This document shows, piece after piece, positions 1 to 5,929 of a stretch of DNA of 7,980 nt. Source of the DNA: Rhodoferax sp. (GTDB lineage Bacteria; Pseudomonadota; Gammaproteobacteria; Burkholderiales; Burkholderiaceae_C); contig VERU01000097.1 in NCBI GenBank assembly GCA_018882485.1, positions 1 to 7,980 of the forward strand, given 5' to 3'. How positions within the stretch are numbered: position 1 is the first letter of the stretch; each line of letters opens with the position of its first letter. The translations under genes and the position numbers were made by a program. Below the pieces are notes generated by a model. It was not told the origin of the DNA, made no database searches, and saw only the letters and a list, made by a program, of their open reading frames with translations.

Positions 1-111
1 CTTCGGCTCGGTCTGAAGGGCTTTCACGGCCCCCGTCCGTCCTCTCGCGCCGCTACAGGCGCACTGCGGAAGGGGATCCACAACCCAACCGCGGCCCACG
101 CCGCAATCAAA
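1..111 (+). promoter_or_regulatory. rpsA 5' leader with short hairpins, no adjacent Shine-Dalgarno
   Basis: This stretch precedes the rpsA start and holds no gene I can support. Seen: the bases just before the ATG (aatcaaa, 105-111) contain no Shine-Dalgarno sequence, and a 5-bp hairpin (GCGGC 91-95 with GCCGC 100-104) sits where one would be. A second hairpin pairs GCGCC 47-51 with GGCGC 58-62. Between them is an unpaired purine-rich stretch, GGAAGGGGA (68-76), too far upstream (35 nt) to act as a normal ribosome binding site. Known: E. coli rpsA also lacks a good Shine-Dalgarno; its leader folds into hairpins and is repressed by S1 itself. Inferred: this leader may work the same way. No promoter could be assigned; it may lie left of the window. 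Confidence 0.45.
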
Positions 112-1791
112 ATGTCTGAATCTTTTGCAGCCCTGTTCGAAGAATCCCTCAAGCGCACCGAAATGCGGCAGGGCGAGGTCATCACCGCCGAGGTGGTCCG
201 CATCGAACACAGTTTTGTCGTCGTCAATGCCGGGCTCAAGTCCGAAGCCTATGTGCCGCTGGACGAATTCAAGAACGACAAGGGCGAACTCGAAGTCCAG
301 GTGGGCGACTTCGTCTCGGTGGCCATCGGCTCGATTGAAAACGGCTACGGCGACACCATCCTCTCGCGCGACACGGCCAAGCGCCTGGCCTCGTGGATGA
401 GCCTCGAAAAGGCCCTGGAATCCGGCGACTTCGTCACTGGCACCACCAGCGGCAAGGTCAAGGGCGGCCTGACCGTGCTGGTCAACGGCATCCGTGCCTT
501 CCTGCCGGGCTCGCTGGTGGACACCCGTCCGACCAAGGACCTGACGCCGTTCGAGAACAAGACCATGGAGTTCAAGGTCATCAAGCTCGATCGCAAGCGC
601 AACAACGTGGTGCTGAGCCGCCGTGCGGTGGTCGAGGCGTCCATGGGCGAAGAACGCGCCAAGCTGATGCAGACCCTCAAGGAAGGTTCCATCGTGCAGG
701 GCGTGGTCAAGAACATCACCGAATACGGCGCCTTCGTCGATCTCGGCGGCATTGACGGCCTGCTGCACATCACCGACATGGCCTGGCGCCGTGTGCGCCA
801 CCCCAGCGAGGTGGTCACGGCCGGCCAGGAAATCACGGCCAAGATCCTCAAGTTCGACACCGAAAAGAACCGCGTCTCCCTGGGCCTCAAGCAGATGGGC
901 GACGACCCCTGGATGGGCGTGAACCGCCGCTACCCCTCGGGCACCCGCATGTTCGGCAAGGTGACCAACATCGCCGACTACGGCGCATTCGTGGAACTCG
1001 AACCCGGCATCGAAGGCCTGGTGCACGTCTCCGAGATGGACTGGACCAACAAGAATGTGGCTCCCAGCAAGATCGTGTCGCTGGGTGAAGAGGTCGAGGT
1101 CATGGTGCTCGAGATCGATGAGGACAAGCGCCGCATCAGCCTGGGCATGAAGCAGTGCCGCGCCAACCCGTGGCAGGAATTCGCGCAGAACACCAAGCGC
1201 GGCGACCGCGTCAAGGGCCCGATCAAGTCCATCACCGATTTCGGTGTGTTCGTGGGTCTGGCGGCCGGCATCGACGGCCTGGTGCACCTGTCCGACCTGT
1301 CCTGGAACGAAGCCGGTGAAGCCGCCGTGCGCAATTACAAGAAGGGCCAGGAAGTCGAAGCCATCGTGCTGGCGGTGGATGTGGACCGCGAGCGCATCTC
1401 GCTGGGCATCAAGCAGCTCGACTCCGATCCCTTCACCACCTTCGCCTCCATCAACGACAAGGGGCAGGTGGTCACGGGCCGGGTCAAGTCGGTGGATCCG
1501 CGCGGCGCCGAGATCGACCTCGGGACCGACGTGGTGGGCTACCTGCGTGCCAGCGAAATCTCGCGCGACCGGGTGGAAGACGCCCGCAATGTGCTCAAGG
1601 AAGGCGACGAAGTCACCGCCGTGGTCATCAACGTGGACCGCAAGGCCCGCAGCATCCAGCTGTCCATCAAGGCCAAGGATGCGGCCGACCAGAACGAGGC
1701 CATGGCCAACCTGAGCCAGCAGTCGGCGCGTGAGAACGCCGGCACCACCAGCCTGGGCGCGCTGCTGCGGGCCAAGCTCGACAACAACTGA
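112..1791 (+). CDS. rpsA: 30S ribosomal protein S1
   Basis: S1 binds mRNA on the small ribosomal subunit and lets structured or weak-Shine-Dalgarno messages enter initiation. The 559-residue product matches the usual proteobacterial length (E. coli 557). It contains six S1 (OB-fold) repeats at about residues 20-88, 106-171, 192-260, 277-347, 364-434 and 451-520. Repeats 3-5 show the classic pattern: [18 protein letters not shown] and TDFGVFVGL, each followed by G(I)xGL(V/L)H and a terminal (V/I)SLG(L/M/I)KQ. The first two repeats are more divergent, as is normal for the ribosome-docking domains. The frame stays open to the left edge, but the ATG at 112 gives the standard [13 protein letters not shown] amino end, so I chose it. 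The gene is followed by a strong hairpin and then ihfB. It is intact. Confidence 0.98.
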   Translation: MSESFAALFEESLKRTEMRQGEVITAEVVRIEHSFVVVNAGLKSEAYVPLDEFKNDKGELEVQVGDFVSVAIGSIENGYGDTILSRDTAKRLASWMSLEKALESGDFVTGTTSGKVKGGLTVLVNGIRAFLPGSLVDTRPTKDLTPFENKTMEFKVIKLDRKRNNVVLSRRAVVEASMGEERAKLMQTLKEGSIVQGVVKNITEYGAFVDLGGIDGLLHITDMAWRRVRHPSEVVTAGQEITAKILKFDTEKNRVSLGLKQMGDDPWMGVNRRYPSGTRMFGKVTNIADYGAFVELEPGIEGLVHVSEMDWTNKNVAPSKIVSLGEEVEVMVLEIDEDKRRISLGMKQCRANPWQEFAQNTKRGDRVKGPIKSITDFGVFVGLAAGIDGLVHLSDLSWNEAGEAAVRNYKKGQEVEAIVLAVDVDRERISLGIKQLDSDPFTTFASINDKGQVVTGRVKSVDPRGAEIDLGTDVVGYLRASEISRDRVEDARNVLKEGDEVTAVVINVDRKARSIQLSIKAKDAADQNEAMANLSQQSARENAGTTSLGALLRAKLDNN

Positions 1792-1804
1792 GCCCGAGCC
1801 GGTA

Positions 1805-1837
1805 CGCCGCCGGGCCGAATCCTCTGGCCCGGCGGCG
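1805..1837 (+). other. Perfect 12-bp inverted repeat between rpsA and ihfB (attenuator or processing hairpin?)
   Basis: CGCCGCCGGGCC (1805-1816) pairs perfectly with GGCCCGGCGGCG (1826-1837) across a 9-nt loop (gaatcctct). It begins 13 nt after the rpsA stop and ends 7 nt before the ihfB ATG. No T-run follows (ctcgatc, then ATG), so it is not a canonical intrinsic terminator. Possible roles are partial attenuation, protection of the rpsA 3' end, or control of ihfB initiation. The structure is directly visible; the role is inferred. Confidence 0.6.
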
Positions 1838-1844
1838 CTCGATC

Positions 1845-2156
1845 ATGACCCGTTCTGACCTGGTTGAAGCACTGGCCGAGCGTTTCGGGCAGCTGACGCA
1901 GCGTGACGCGGAATTCGCCGTCAAGGCCATTCTGGACGCCATGAACGACGCGCTGGTGCGCGGACACCGCATCGAGATCCGCGGCTTCGGCAGCTTCTCG
2001 ATCAACCGGCGTCCGCCCCGCATCGGCCGCAATCCGCGCAGCGGCGAGCGGGTGGCCGTGCCCGAAAAGCGGGTGCCGCATTTCAAGCCCGGCAAGGCCC
2101 TGCGCGAAGCCGTGGACCGGCGCACCGCCGAGCTCAAGCAGCAGGGCCGCAGCTGA
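1845..2156 (+). CDS. ihfB: Integration host factor beta subunit
   Basis: This is one half of the IHF heterodimer, which bends DNA sharply at specific sites and helps organise the nucleoid, transcription and recombination. The 103-residue protein is a single HU/IHF-fold domain. The beta-arm signature lies at about 46-69: R46, [10 protein letters not shown], then GRNPRSG, with P64 as the DNA-intercalating proline, followed by VPHFKPGK at 77-84. The sequence [10 protein letters not shown], the [11 protein letters not shown] match to E. coli IHF beta ([11 protein letters not shown]) and its place directly after rpsA favour ihfB over HU or IHF alpha. The carboxyl end runs about nine residues beyond the E. 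coli protein with a charged tail ([13 protein letters not shown]). No Shine-Dalgarno precedes the ATG; a strong hairpin ends 7 nt upstream. The partner ihfA is not in the window. Confidence 0.96.
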   Translation: MTRSDLVEALAERFGQLTQRDAEFAVKAILDAMNDALVRGHRIEIRGFGSFSINRRPPRIGRNPRSGERVAVPEKRVPHFKPGKALREAVDRRTAELKQQGRS

Positions 2157-2173
2157 CCGGGCCGGCACGGACC

Positions 2174-2482
2174 ATGAAGCGAGTGCTCTGGCTGCTGCGC
2201 TGGCTGCTCAAGGCGGCCGTTTTTTTCACCCTGCTGGCCTTTGCGCTGAACAATCAGCAGGAGGCCGACATCCACTTCTTCTTCGGCACCCGGTGGCACG
2301 CCCCGATGGTGCTCATCGTGCTGGCGGCCTTCGCGCTCGGTCTGGCGGTGGGCGCCCTGGGCATGGTGCCGCGCTGGTGGCGGCAGCGGCGTGCGGCGGC
2401 GCTGGCGCGGCGCCTCCCGACTGCGGAGCCGGCACCGCCCGAGCCCGTGATCCACGCCGAACCCACACGCCATGGGCTTTGA
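2174..2482 (+). CDS. lapA: LPS assembly protein A, DUF1049 membrane protein
   Basis: LapA is a small inner-membrane protein encoded with LapB; in E. coli the pair is linked to control of LPS synthesis. The 102-residue product has the LapA-domain layout. A hydrophobic segment lies at about 11-26. It is followed by NNQQEADIHFFFG (the typical N-x-Q-x-V/A-x-(I/L) region after the first helix), a second membrane segment at about 44-64 rich in Gly and Ala, and a basic stretch (RWWRQRRAAALARR, 68-80). The tail is proline- and alanine-rich. The start lies 17 nt after ihfB, with only a weak CGGA upstream. Its last 11 bases overlap the lapB start, which suggests translational coupling. A run of seven T at 2220-2226 falls in codons for V-F-F and does not disturb the frame. 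Confidence 0.9.
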   Translation: MKRVLWLLRWLLKAAVFFTLLAFALNNQQEADIHFFFGTRWHAPMVLIVLAAFALGLAVGALGMVPRWWRQRRAAALARRLPTAEPAPPEPVIHAEPTRHGL

Positions 2483-3566
2483 ACTCAGCTGGCTGCTGAT
2501 CGGACTGCCGGCGGCCTTTGCCCTGGGCTGGCTGGCCTCGCGCCTGGACCTGCGCCAGCTGCGGCTGGACAACCGGCTGGCGCCCAAGGCCTACTTCCGC
2601 GGTCTGAACTTTCTGCTCAACGAGCAGCAGGACCAGGCCATCGATGCCTTCATCGAGGCGGTGCAGAACGACCCGGACACCACCGAACTGCATTTCGCAC
2701 TGGGCAACCTGTTTCGGCGGCGCGGCGAGTACCAGCGGGCCGTGCGGGTGCATGAGCACCTGCTCTCGCGTGGCGACCTCAGCCGGGCAGACCGCCACCG
2801 GGCGCAGCACGCGCTGGCCCTGGATTACCTCAAGGCCGGTCTGCTGGATCGAGCCCAGGAAGCCCTGCAGAAGCTCGAAGGCACGCCCTTCGAAGCCCAG
2901 GCGCGGCTGGAACTGCTGGCCGTGCACGAGCGCAGCCGCGACTGGGCGCAGGCCGCCTCCGTGGCGCTGCGGCTGGACCAGGCGCAGCAGGGCAGTTTCG
3001 AGAGCCGCCGCGCCCACTACCTGTGCGAGCAGGCCGCCGAGCGCCTGGCATCGGGCGACTCCAGCACCTGTGAATCGCTGCTGCGGCAGGCCCTGCAGAT
3101 CGCACCGCAGTCGGCCCGACCGCGCATGGAACTGGCCCGCCTGGCGCGTCAGCAGGGCCATCCGGAGCTGGCCTTCGAGGAACTGCAGGCCTGTGCCCTG
3201 GCCTGCCCTGCGGCCCGTCCACTGCTGGCAGCGCCGCTGGTGGAGGTGGCCCAGGCCTGCGGTCGTCAGCAGGTGCTGCAGGAGCAACTGCAGACCTGGT
3301 ATGCGCAAAGCCCATCGATCGACCTGCTGGAGGGTCTGGTGCAGTTGCGCCGTGCCGACGCGCCCGGGCGGGCGCGCCAGACTTACCTGGAACACCTGGA
3401 GCGCGAACCCTCGCTGGTTGCCGCCACCCGGTGGCTGGCCCACCCCGCCGCGGACGAGGTGCCCGCACCGACCGCCGTGCAGCGGGCCCTGGAGCAGGCC
3501 ACCCGCCCCCTCAGCCGCTACCGCTGTGCCGCGTGCGGGTTCGAGGCCCGGCAGCACTTCTGGTAG
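2472..3566 (+). CDS. lapB: LapB (YciM) TPR regulator of LPS synthesis, cut short by an in-frame amber codon
   Basis: LapB is an inner-membrane-anchored TPR protein. In E. coli it works with FtsH to degrade LpxC and so limits lipid A synthesis. Seen: a hydrophobic anchor at about 5-23, the typical YFRGLNFLLNEQQDQAIDAF start of the TPR region at about 41-60, TPR-like helices (for example ELHFALGNLFRRRGEYQRA, 72-90) to about residue 310, and the first half of the rubredoxin-like domain, YRCAACGF, with Cys352 and Cys355. Codon 365 is TAG. Without it the frame continues for 18 codons carrying the second cysteine pair (Cys366, Cys369) and ends at TGA 3621-3623, giving 383 codons, close to E. coli LapB (389). 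As written, the product is 364 residues with half a metal site. Translation is probably coupled to lapA by an 11-nt overlap. It may be a functional-loss allele, a read-through site or a base error. Confidence 0.93.
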   Translation: MGFELSWLLIGLPAAFALGWLASRLDLRQLRLDNRLAPKAYFRGLNFLLNEQQDQAIDAFIEAVQNDPDTTELHFALGNLFRRRGEYQRAVRVHEHLLSRGDLSRADRHRAQHALALDYLKAGLLDRAQEALQKLEGTPFEAQARLELLAVHERSRDWAQAASVALRLDQAQQGSFESRRAHYLCEQAAERLASGDSSTCESLLRQALQIAPQSARPRMELARLARQQGHPELAFEELQACALACPAARPLLAAPLVEVAQACGRQQVLQEQLQTWYAQSPSIDLLEGLVQLRRADAPGRARQTYLEHLEREPSLVAATRWLAHPAADEVPAPTAVQRALEQATRPLSRYRCAACGFEARQHFW

Positions 3567-3623
3567 TGCCCCGGATGCCAGGCCTGGAACAGCTACCCGG
3601 CCCGCCGTGTCGAAGAACTCTGA
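3564..3623 (+). other. Amber codon and displaced C-terminal end of LapB rubredoxin-like domain
   Basis: The TAG at 3564-3566 is followed in the same frame by TGC CCC GGA TGC and then codons for QAWNSYPARRVEEL, ending in TGA at 3621-3623. This is the second CPxC knuckle and the usual end of betaproteobacterial LapB, so the 18 codons belong to lapB. A glutamine codon (CAG) at the amber position would differ by one C-to-T transition. From memory, relatives have Q, H or a similar residue between the W and the C here. If lapB is truncated, these bases become an untranslated gap before hldA. Confidence 0.9.
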
Positions 3624-3636
3624 GAGCACTCCCACC

Positions 3637-4566
3637 ATGATCCCCTCCCAAGCCCAGCTGGCAGCCACCCGTGTGCTGGTGGTCGGCGATGTGATGCTGG
3701 ACCGTTACTGGTACGGCAGCGTGGACCGCATCTCGCCTGAGGCCCCGGTGCCTGTGGTGCGCATCACCCGGGAAGAAGAGCGCATGGGGGGGGCGGCCAA
3801 TGTGGCCGCAAACGTGGTGGCCCTCGGTGCCCAGGTCGCGCTGTTGAGCGTGGTGGGCGACGATGAAGCCAGCCACCGGCTCGAAGCCCTGCTGGCCCGC
3901 AGCGGCATCCACACCCATTTCGGCCGTGACCCGGCCTTGCGCACCACCGTCAAGCTGCGGGTGATCGGACGCCAGCAGCAGCTGCTGCGGCTGGACTTCG
4001 AGAACACGCCCGAGACCGAGATCCTGGCGACGCAGTCGGTCGCCTTCGCCGACCTGCTGCCGGCCCACCAGGCCGTGCTGTTCTCGGATTACGGAAAGGG
4101 CGGCCTGGCCCACGTGGCCGACATGATCGGGCAGGCCCGCGCCCTGGGCCGGCCCATCCTGATCGATCCCAAGGGCAGCGACTATTCCCGGTACCGCGAT
4201 GCCACCGTCATCACCCCCAACCGGGCGGAACTGCAGCAGGTGGTGGGCGCATGGGCCGACGAAAAAGACCTGGGTCTGCGCTGCCAGCGGCTGCGCGAGT
4301 CGCTGGGCCTGCAGGCGGTGCTGCTGACCCGCAGTGAAGAAGGCATGAGCCTGTACGATGACCAGGGCGAGGTGCATGTCAAGGCGCAGGCGCGGGAGGT
4401 GTTCGACGTCACCGGCGCCGGCGACACCGTGATCGCCACCCTGGCGGCGCTGGCCGGCTGCGGCCTGAGCCTGCGGCAGGCCTTGCCGCATGCCAACCGG
4501 GCCGGTGGCATCGTGGTGGGCAAGTTCGGCACCGCCACGGTGAGCTTCGAGGAGTTATTCACATGA
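3637..4566 (+). CDS. hldA: D-glycero-beta-D-manno-heptose-7-phosphate kinase
   Basis: This PfkB/ribokinase-family enzyme phosphorylates D-glycero-D-manno-heptose 7-phosphate at C1, an early cytoplasmic step of ADP-heptose synthesis for LPS inner core. The 309 residues cover the kinase domain only. Visible motifs are [15 protein letters not shown] (13-27, with [10 protein letters not shown] 31-40), GGAANVA (51-57), SDYGKGG (150-156), DPKG (177-180), TPNRAE (193-198) and the DVTGAGDT signature (257-264), whose Asp263 is the expected catalytic base. The C-terminal cytidylyltransferase-like domain of bifunctional HldE is absent, so a separate HldC (RfaE2) is expected elsewhere. The ATG at 3637 is preceded by a weak GAGAG (3622-3626, 10-nt spacing) that overlaps the end of full-length lapB. 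The last four bases overlap hldD (ATGA). An eight-G run lies in the GG motif. Confidence 0.95.
   Translation: MIPSQAQLAATRVLVVGDVMLDRYWYGSVDRISPEAPVPVVRITREEERMGGAANVAANVVALGAQVALLSVVGDDEASHRLEALLARSGIHTHFGRDPALRTTVKLRVIGRQQQLLRLDFENTPETEILATQSVAFADLLPAHQAVLFSDYGKGGLAHVADMIGQARALGRPILIDPKGSDYSRYRDATVITPNRAELQQVVGAWADEKDLGLRCQRLRESLGLQAVLLTRSEEGMSLYDDQGEVHVKAQAREVFDVTGAGDTVIATLAALAGCGLSLRQALPHANRAGGIVVGKFGTATVSFEELFT
3786..3793 (+). repeat. Eight-G homopolymer inside hldA
   Basis: The codons ATG GGG GGG GCG (Met50-Gly-Gly-Ala) create a run of eight G in the conserved GG substrate-binding motif of the kinase. Gain or loss of one G would frameshift hldA early and abolish heptose synthesis. The run is directly visible; any biological slippage is inference. 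Confidence 0.9.
4549..4554 (+). promoter_or_regulatory. Ribosome binding site of hldD inside the end of hldA
   Basis: GAGGAG lies 8 nt before the hldD ATG at 4563. It is the clearest Shine-Dalgarno sequence in the window, and it fixes the hldD start at the ATGA overlap with hldA. Confidence 0.75.
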
Positions 4567-5588
4567 CACGCATGGTGGTCACCGGCGCGGCCGGCTTCAT
4601 CGGCAGCAACCTCATCCGCGGCCTCAATGCCCGTGGCATCGACGACATCATCGCGGTGGACGACCTGCAGGATGGCGACAAGTTCCGCAATCTGGCCGAC
4701 CTGCAGATCGCCGACTACCTGGACCGCAGCGTGTTCTACGAGCAGTTCGCGCACGGCGCCTACGGTCAGGTCGAGGCGGTGTTCCACGAGGGCGCCTGCA
4801 GCGACACCATGGAGACCGACGGCCGCTACATGATGGACAACAACTACGCCCTGTCCTGTGCGCTGTTTCACGGCTGCCAGAAGCGCGGGGCGCGCCTGAT
4901 CTACGCCTCCAGCGCCGCCACCTATGGCGCCTCGGAGACCTTCCGCGAAGAGCCGCCCTTCGAACGGCCGCTCAACGTGTACGGCTATTCCAAGCTGCTG
5001 TTCGACCAGCGCATGCGGCGCGAGTGCGGCACCGACTTCAAGCGCGCCGTGCTGGGCAAGACCGGGCAGGTGGTGGGCCTGCGCTACTTCAATGTGTACG
5101 GCCCGCGGGAACAGCACAAGGGCCGCATGGCCAGCGTTGCGTTCCACCAGTACCACCAGCTGCGGCGCGAAGGCCGCGTCAAGCTGTTTGCCGACTACGG
5201 CGGTTACGGCCCGGGACAGCAGCAGCGCGACTTCGTCTTCGTCGACGACGTCGTGGCCGTCAACCTCTGGTTTCTCGACCATCCGTCGGCCAGCGGCATC
5301 TTCAACCTCGGCAGCGGGCGGGCCCAGCCCTTCAACGATGTCGCGGTCGCGGTGGTCAACGCCGCGCGCCGGCGGCAGGGTGAACCGGCGCTCGGCCTGG
5401 CCGAACTGGTGCAGCGGGGTCTGATCGAGTACGTGCCTTTCCCTGATGCGCTGCGCGGCAAGTACCAGTGCCACACCCAGGCCGACCTGACACGCCTGCG
5501 CGGCGCAGGCTGCGACCACGCCTTTGCCGACGTGCAGTCCGGCGTGTCGCGCTACATGCACTGGCTCGCTGAAAACACCGGGGACTGA
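4563..5588 (+). CDS. hldD: ADP-L-glycero-D-manno-heptose 6-epimerase
   Basis: HldD converts ADP-D-glycero-D-manno-heptose to the L,D form used by heptosyltransferases, the last step of precursor synthesis. It is an extended short-chain dehydrogenase with a Rossmann fold. The NADP-binding GxxGxxG is GAAGFIG (8-14). HEGACSDT (75-82) and MMDNNY (90-95) are HldD-typical. The active site shows SSAATYG (116-122), Tyr140 and Lys144 (YGYSK), and the proposed second base Lys186 in [12 protein letters not shown] (176-187). [11 protein letters not shown] (247-257) and [13 protein letters not shown] (290-302) mark the C-terminal substrate domain. At 341 residues it is about 30 longer than the E. coli protein as I recall it, with extra residues near 153-168, 211-222 and 265-285; none hits a catalytic motif. 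It starts at the four-base overlap with hldA. Confidence 0.97.
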   Translation: MTRMVVTGAAGFIGSNLIRGLNARGIDDIIAVDDLQDGDKFRNLADLQIADYLDRSVFYEQFAHGAYGQVEAVFHEGACSDTMETDGRYMMDNNYALSCALFHGCQKRGARLIYASSAATYGASETFREEPPFERPLNVYGYSKLLFDQRMRRECGTDFKRAVLGKTGQVVGLRYFNVYGPREQHKGRMASVAFHQYHQLRREGRVKLFADYGGYGPGQQQRDFVFVDDVVAVNLWFLDHPSASGIFNLGSGRAQPFNDVAVAVVNAARRRQGEPALGLAELVQRGLIEYVPFPDALRGKYQCHTQADLTRLRGAGCDHAFADVQSGVSRYMHWLAENTGD

Positions 5589-5596
5589 GCACCGCC

Positions 5597-5911
5597 ATGC
5601 GCACCGTCCTGCTGTCCTTGCTGCTGGCGGCCTGCGGCGCAGCCGCCCAGCCCGCCATCGACATCAACCAGGCCGATGAAGCTGCGCTCGACAGCATCCG
5701 GGGCATCGGACCGGCCATGTCATCCCGCATCATCGAGGAACGCCGCAAGGCGCCGTTCAGCAGCTGGGCCGACCTGATGTCGCGCGTCAAGGGCATCGGC
5801 GCAGCCACCGCCGGCCGCTGGTCCAGCCAGGGCCTGACGGTCCATGGCGCCGGTTTCCCGGGCGCAGCACCCGCTGCGGCCACCACGCCCGCCAGCGCGG
5901 CCGGGCACTGA
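5597..5911 (+). CDS. Small exported helix-hairpin-helix protein, ComEA family
   Basis: The 104-residue product has a short export signal (MRTVLLSLLLAACGAAAQ), then a tandem helix-hairpin-helix domain: AIDINQADEAALDSIRGIGPAMSSRIIEERR (20-50, in two segments) and FSSWADLMSRVKGIGAATAGRW (54-75). The two GIG turns (36-38, 66-68) are the sequence-independent DNA-backbone contacts of the fold. Known: periplasmic ComEA binds incoming DNA during natural transformation. The signal could be cut by signal peptidase I after AAA (residue 17), or it could be a lipobox (LAAC, Cys13), which would make it a lipoprotein. The n-region has a single Arg and the hydrophobic stretch is short, so export prediction is moderate. 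The tail (83-104) is low-complexity Ala/Pro/Gly. It starts 8 nt after hldD with GGGGA at 5580-5584. A DNA-uptake role is inferred from the family; no other com gene is visible. Confidence 0.85.
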   Translation: MRTVLLSLLLAACGAAAQPAIDINQADEAALDSIRGIGPAMSSRIIEERRKAPFSSWADLMSRVKGIGAATAGRWSSQGLTVHGAGFPGAAPAAATTPASAAGH

Positions 5912-5916
5912 CCCGG
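5901..5916 (+). terminator. Weak hairpin over the comEA-like stop codon
   Basis: CCGGG (5901-5905) pairs with CCCGG (5912-5916) around a 6-nt loop that contains the stop codon, with a possible G-T pair outside it. It lies between two converging genes, where a terminator is expected, but the stem is short and no T-run follows on either strand. In GC-rich DNA it may be chance. Confidence 0.2.
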
Positions 5917-5929
5917 TCACGACGGGCCC

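Noticed and set aside
1..111. rpsA frame open to the left edge, allowing an amino-terminal extension
   Set aside because: The standard S1 amino end begins at the ATG at 112, and the upstream translation shows no likeness to S1.
2220..2226. Seven-T run near the start of lapA as a slippage site or terminator
   Set aside because: It encodes part of the first membrane helix (V-F-F), the frame is intact, and no hairpin stands just before it.
3564..3566. TAG in lapB read as pyrrolysine
   Set aside because: The apparent host group is not known to use pyrrolysine, and this position in LapB has no catalytic role; mutation, suppression or a base error is simpler.
2644..3636. The hldA frame is open upstream through most of lapB, suggesting a fused 640-residue protein
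   Set aside because: The upstream part is an out-of-frame reading of lapB rich in Arg, Pro, Trp and Cys. HldA homology starts at the ATG at 3637.
2313..3668. Long open frame on the - strand opposite lapA and lapB (451 codons)
   Set aside because: It is the antisense shadow of recognisable genes in GC-rich DNA; the translation is low-complexity and fits no family I know.
4182..5561. Long open frame on the - strand opposite hldA and hldD (459 codons)
   Set aside because: The sense strand carries full kinase and epimerase motifs; the antisense product looks like a compositional shadow.
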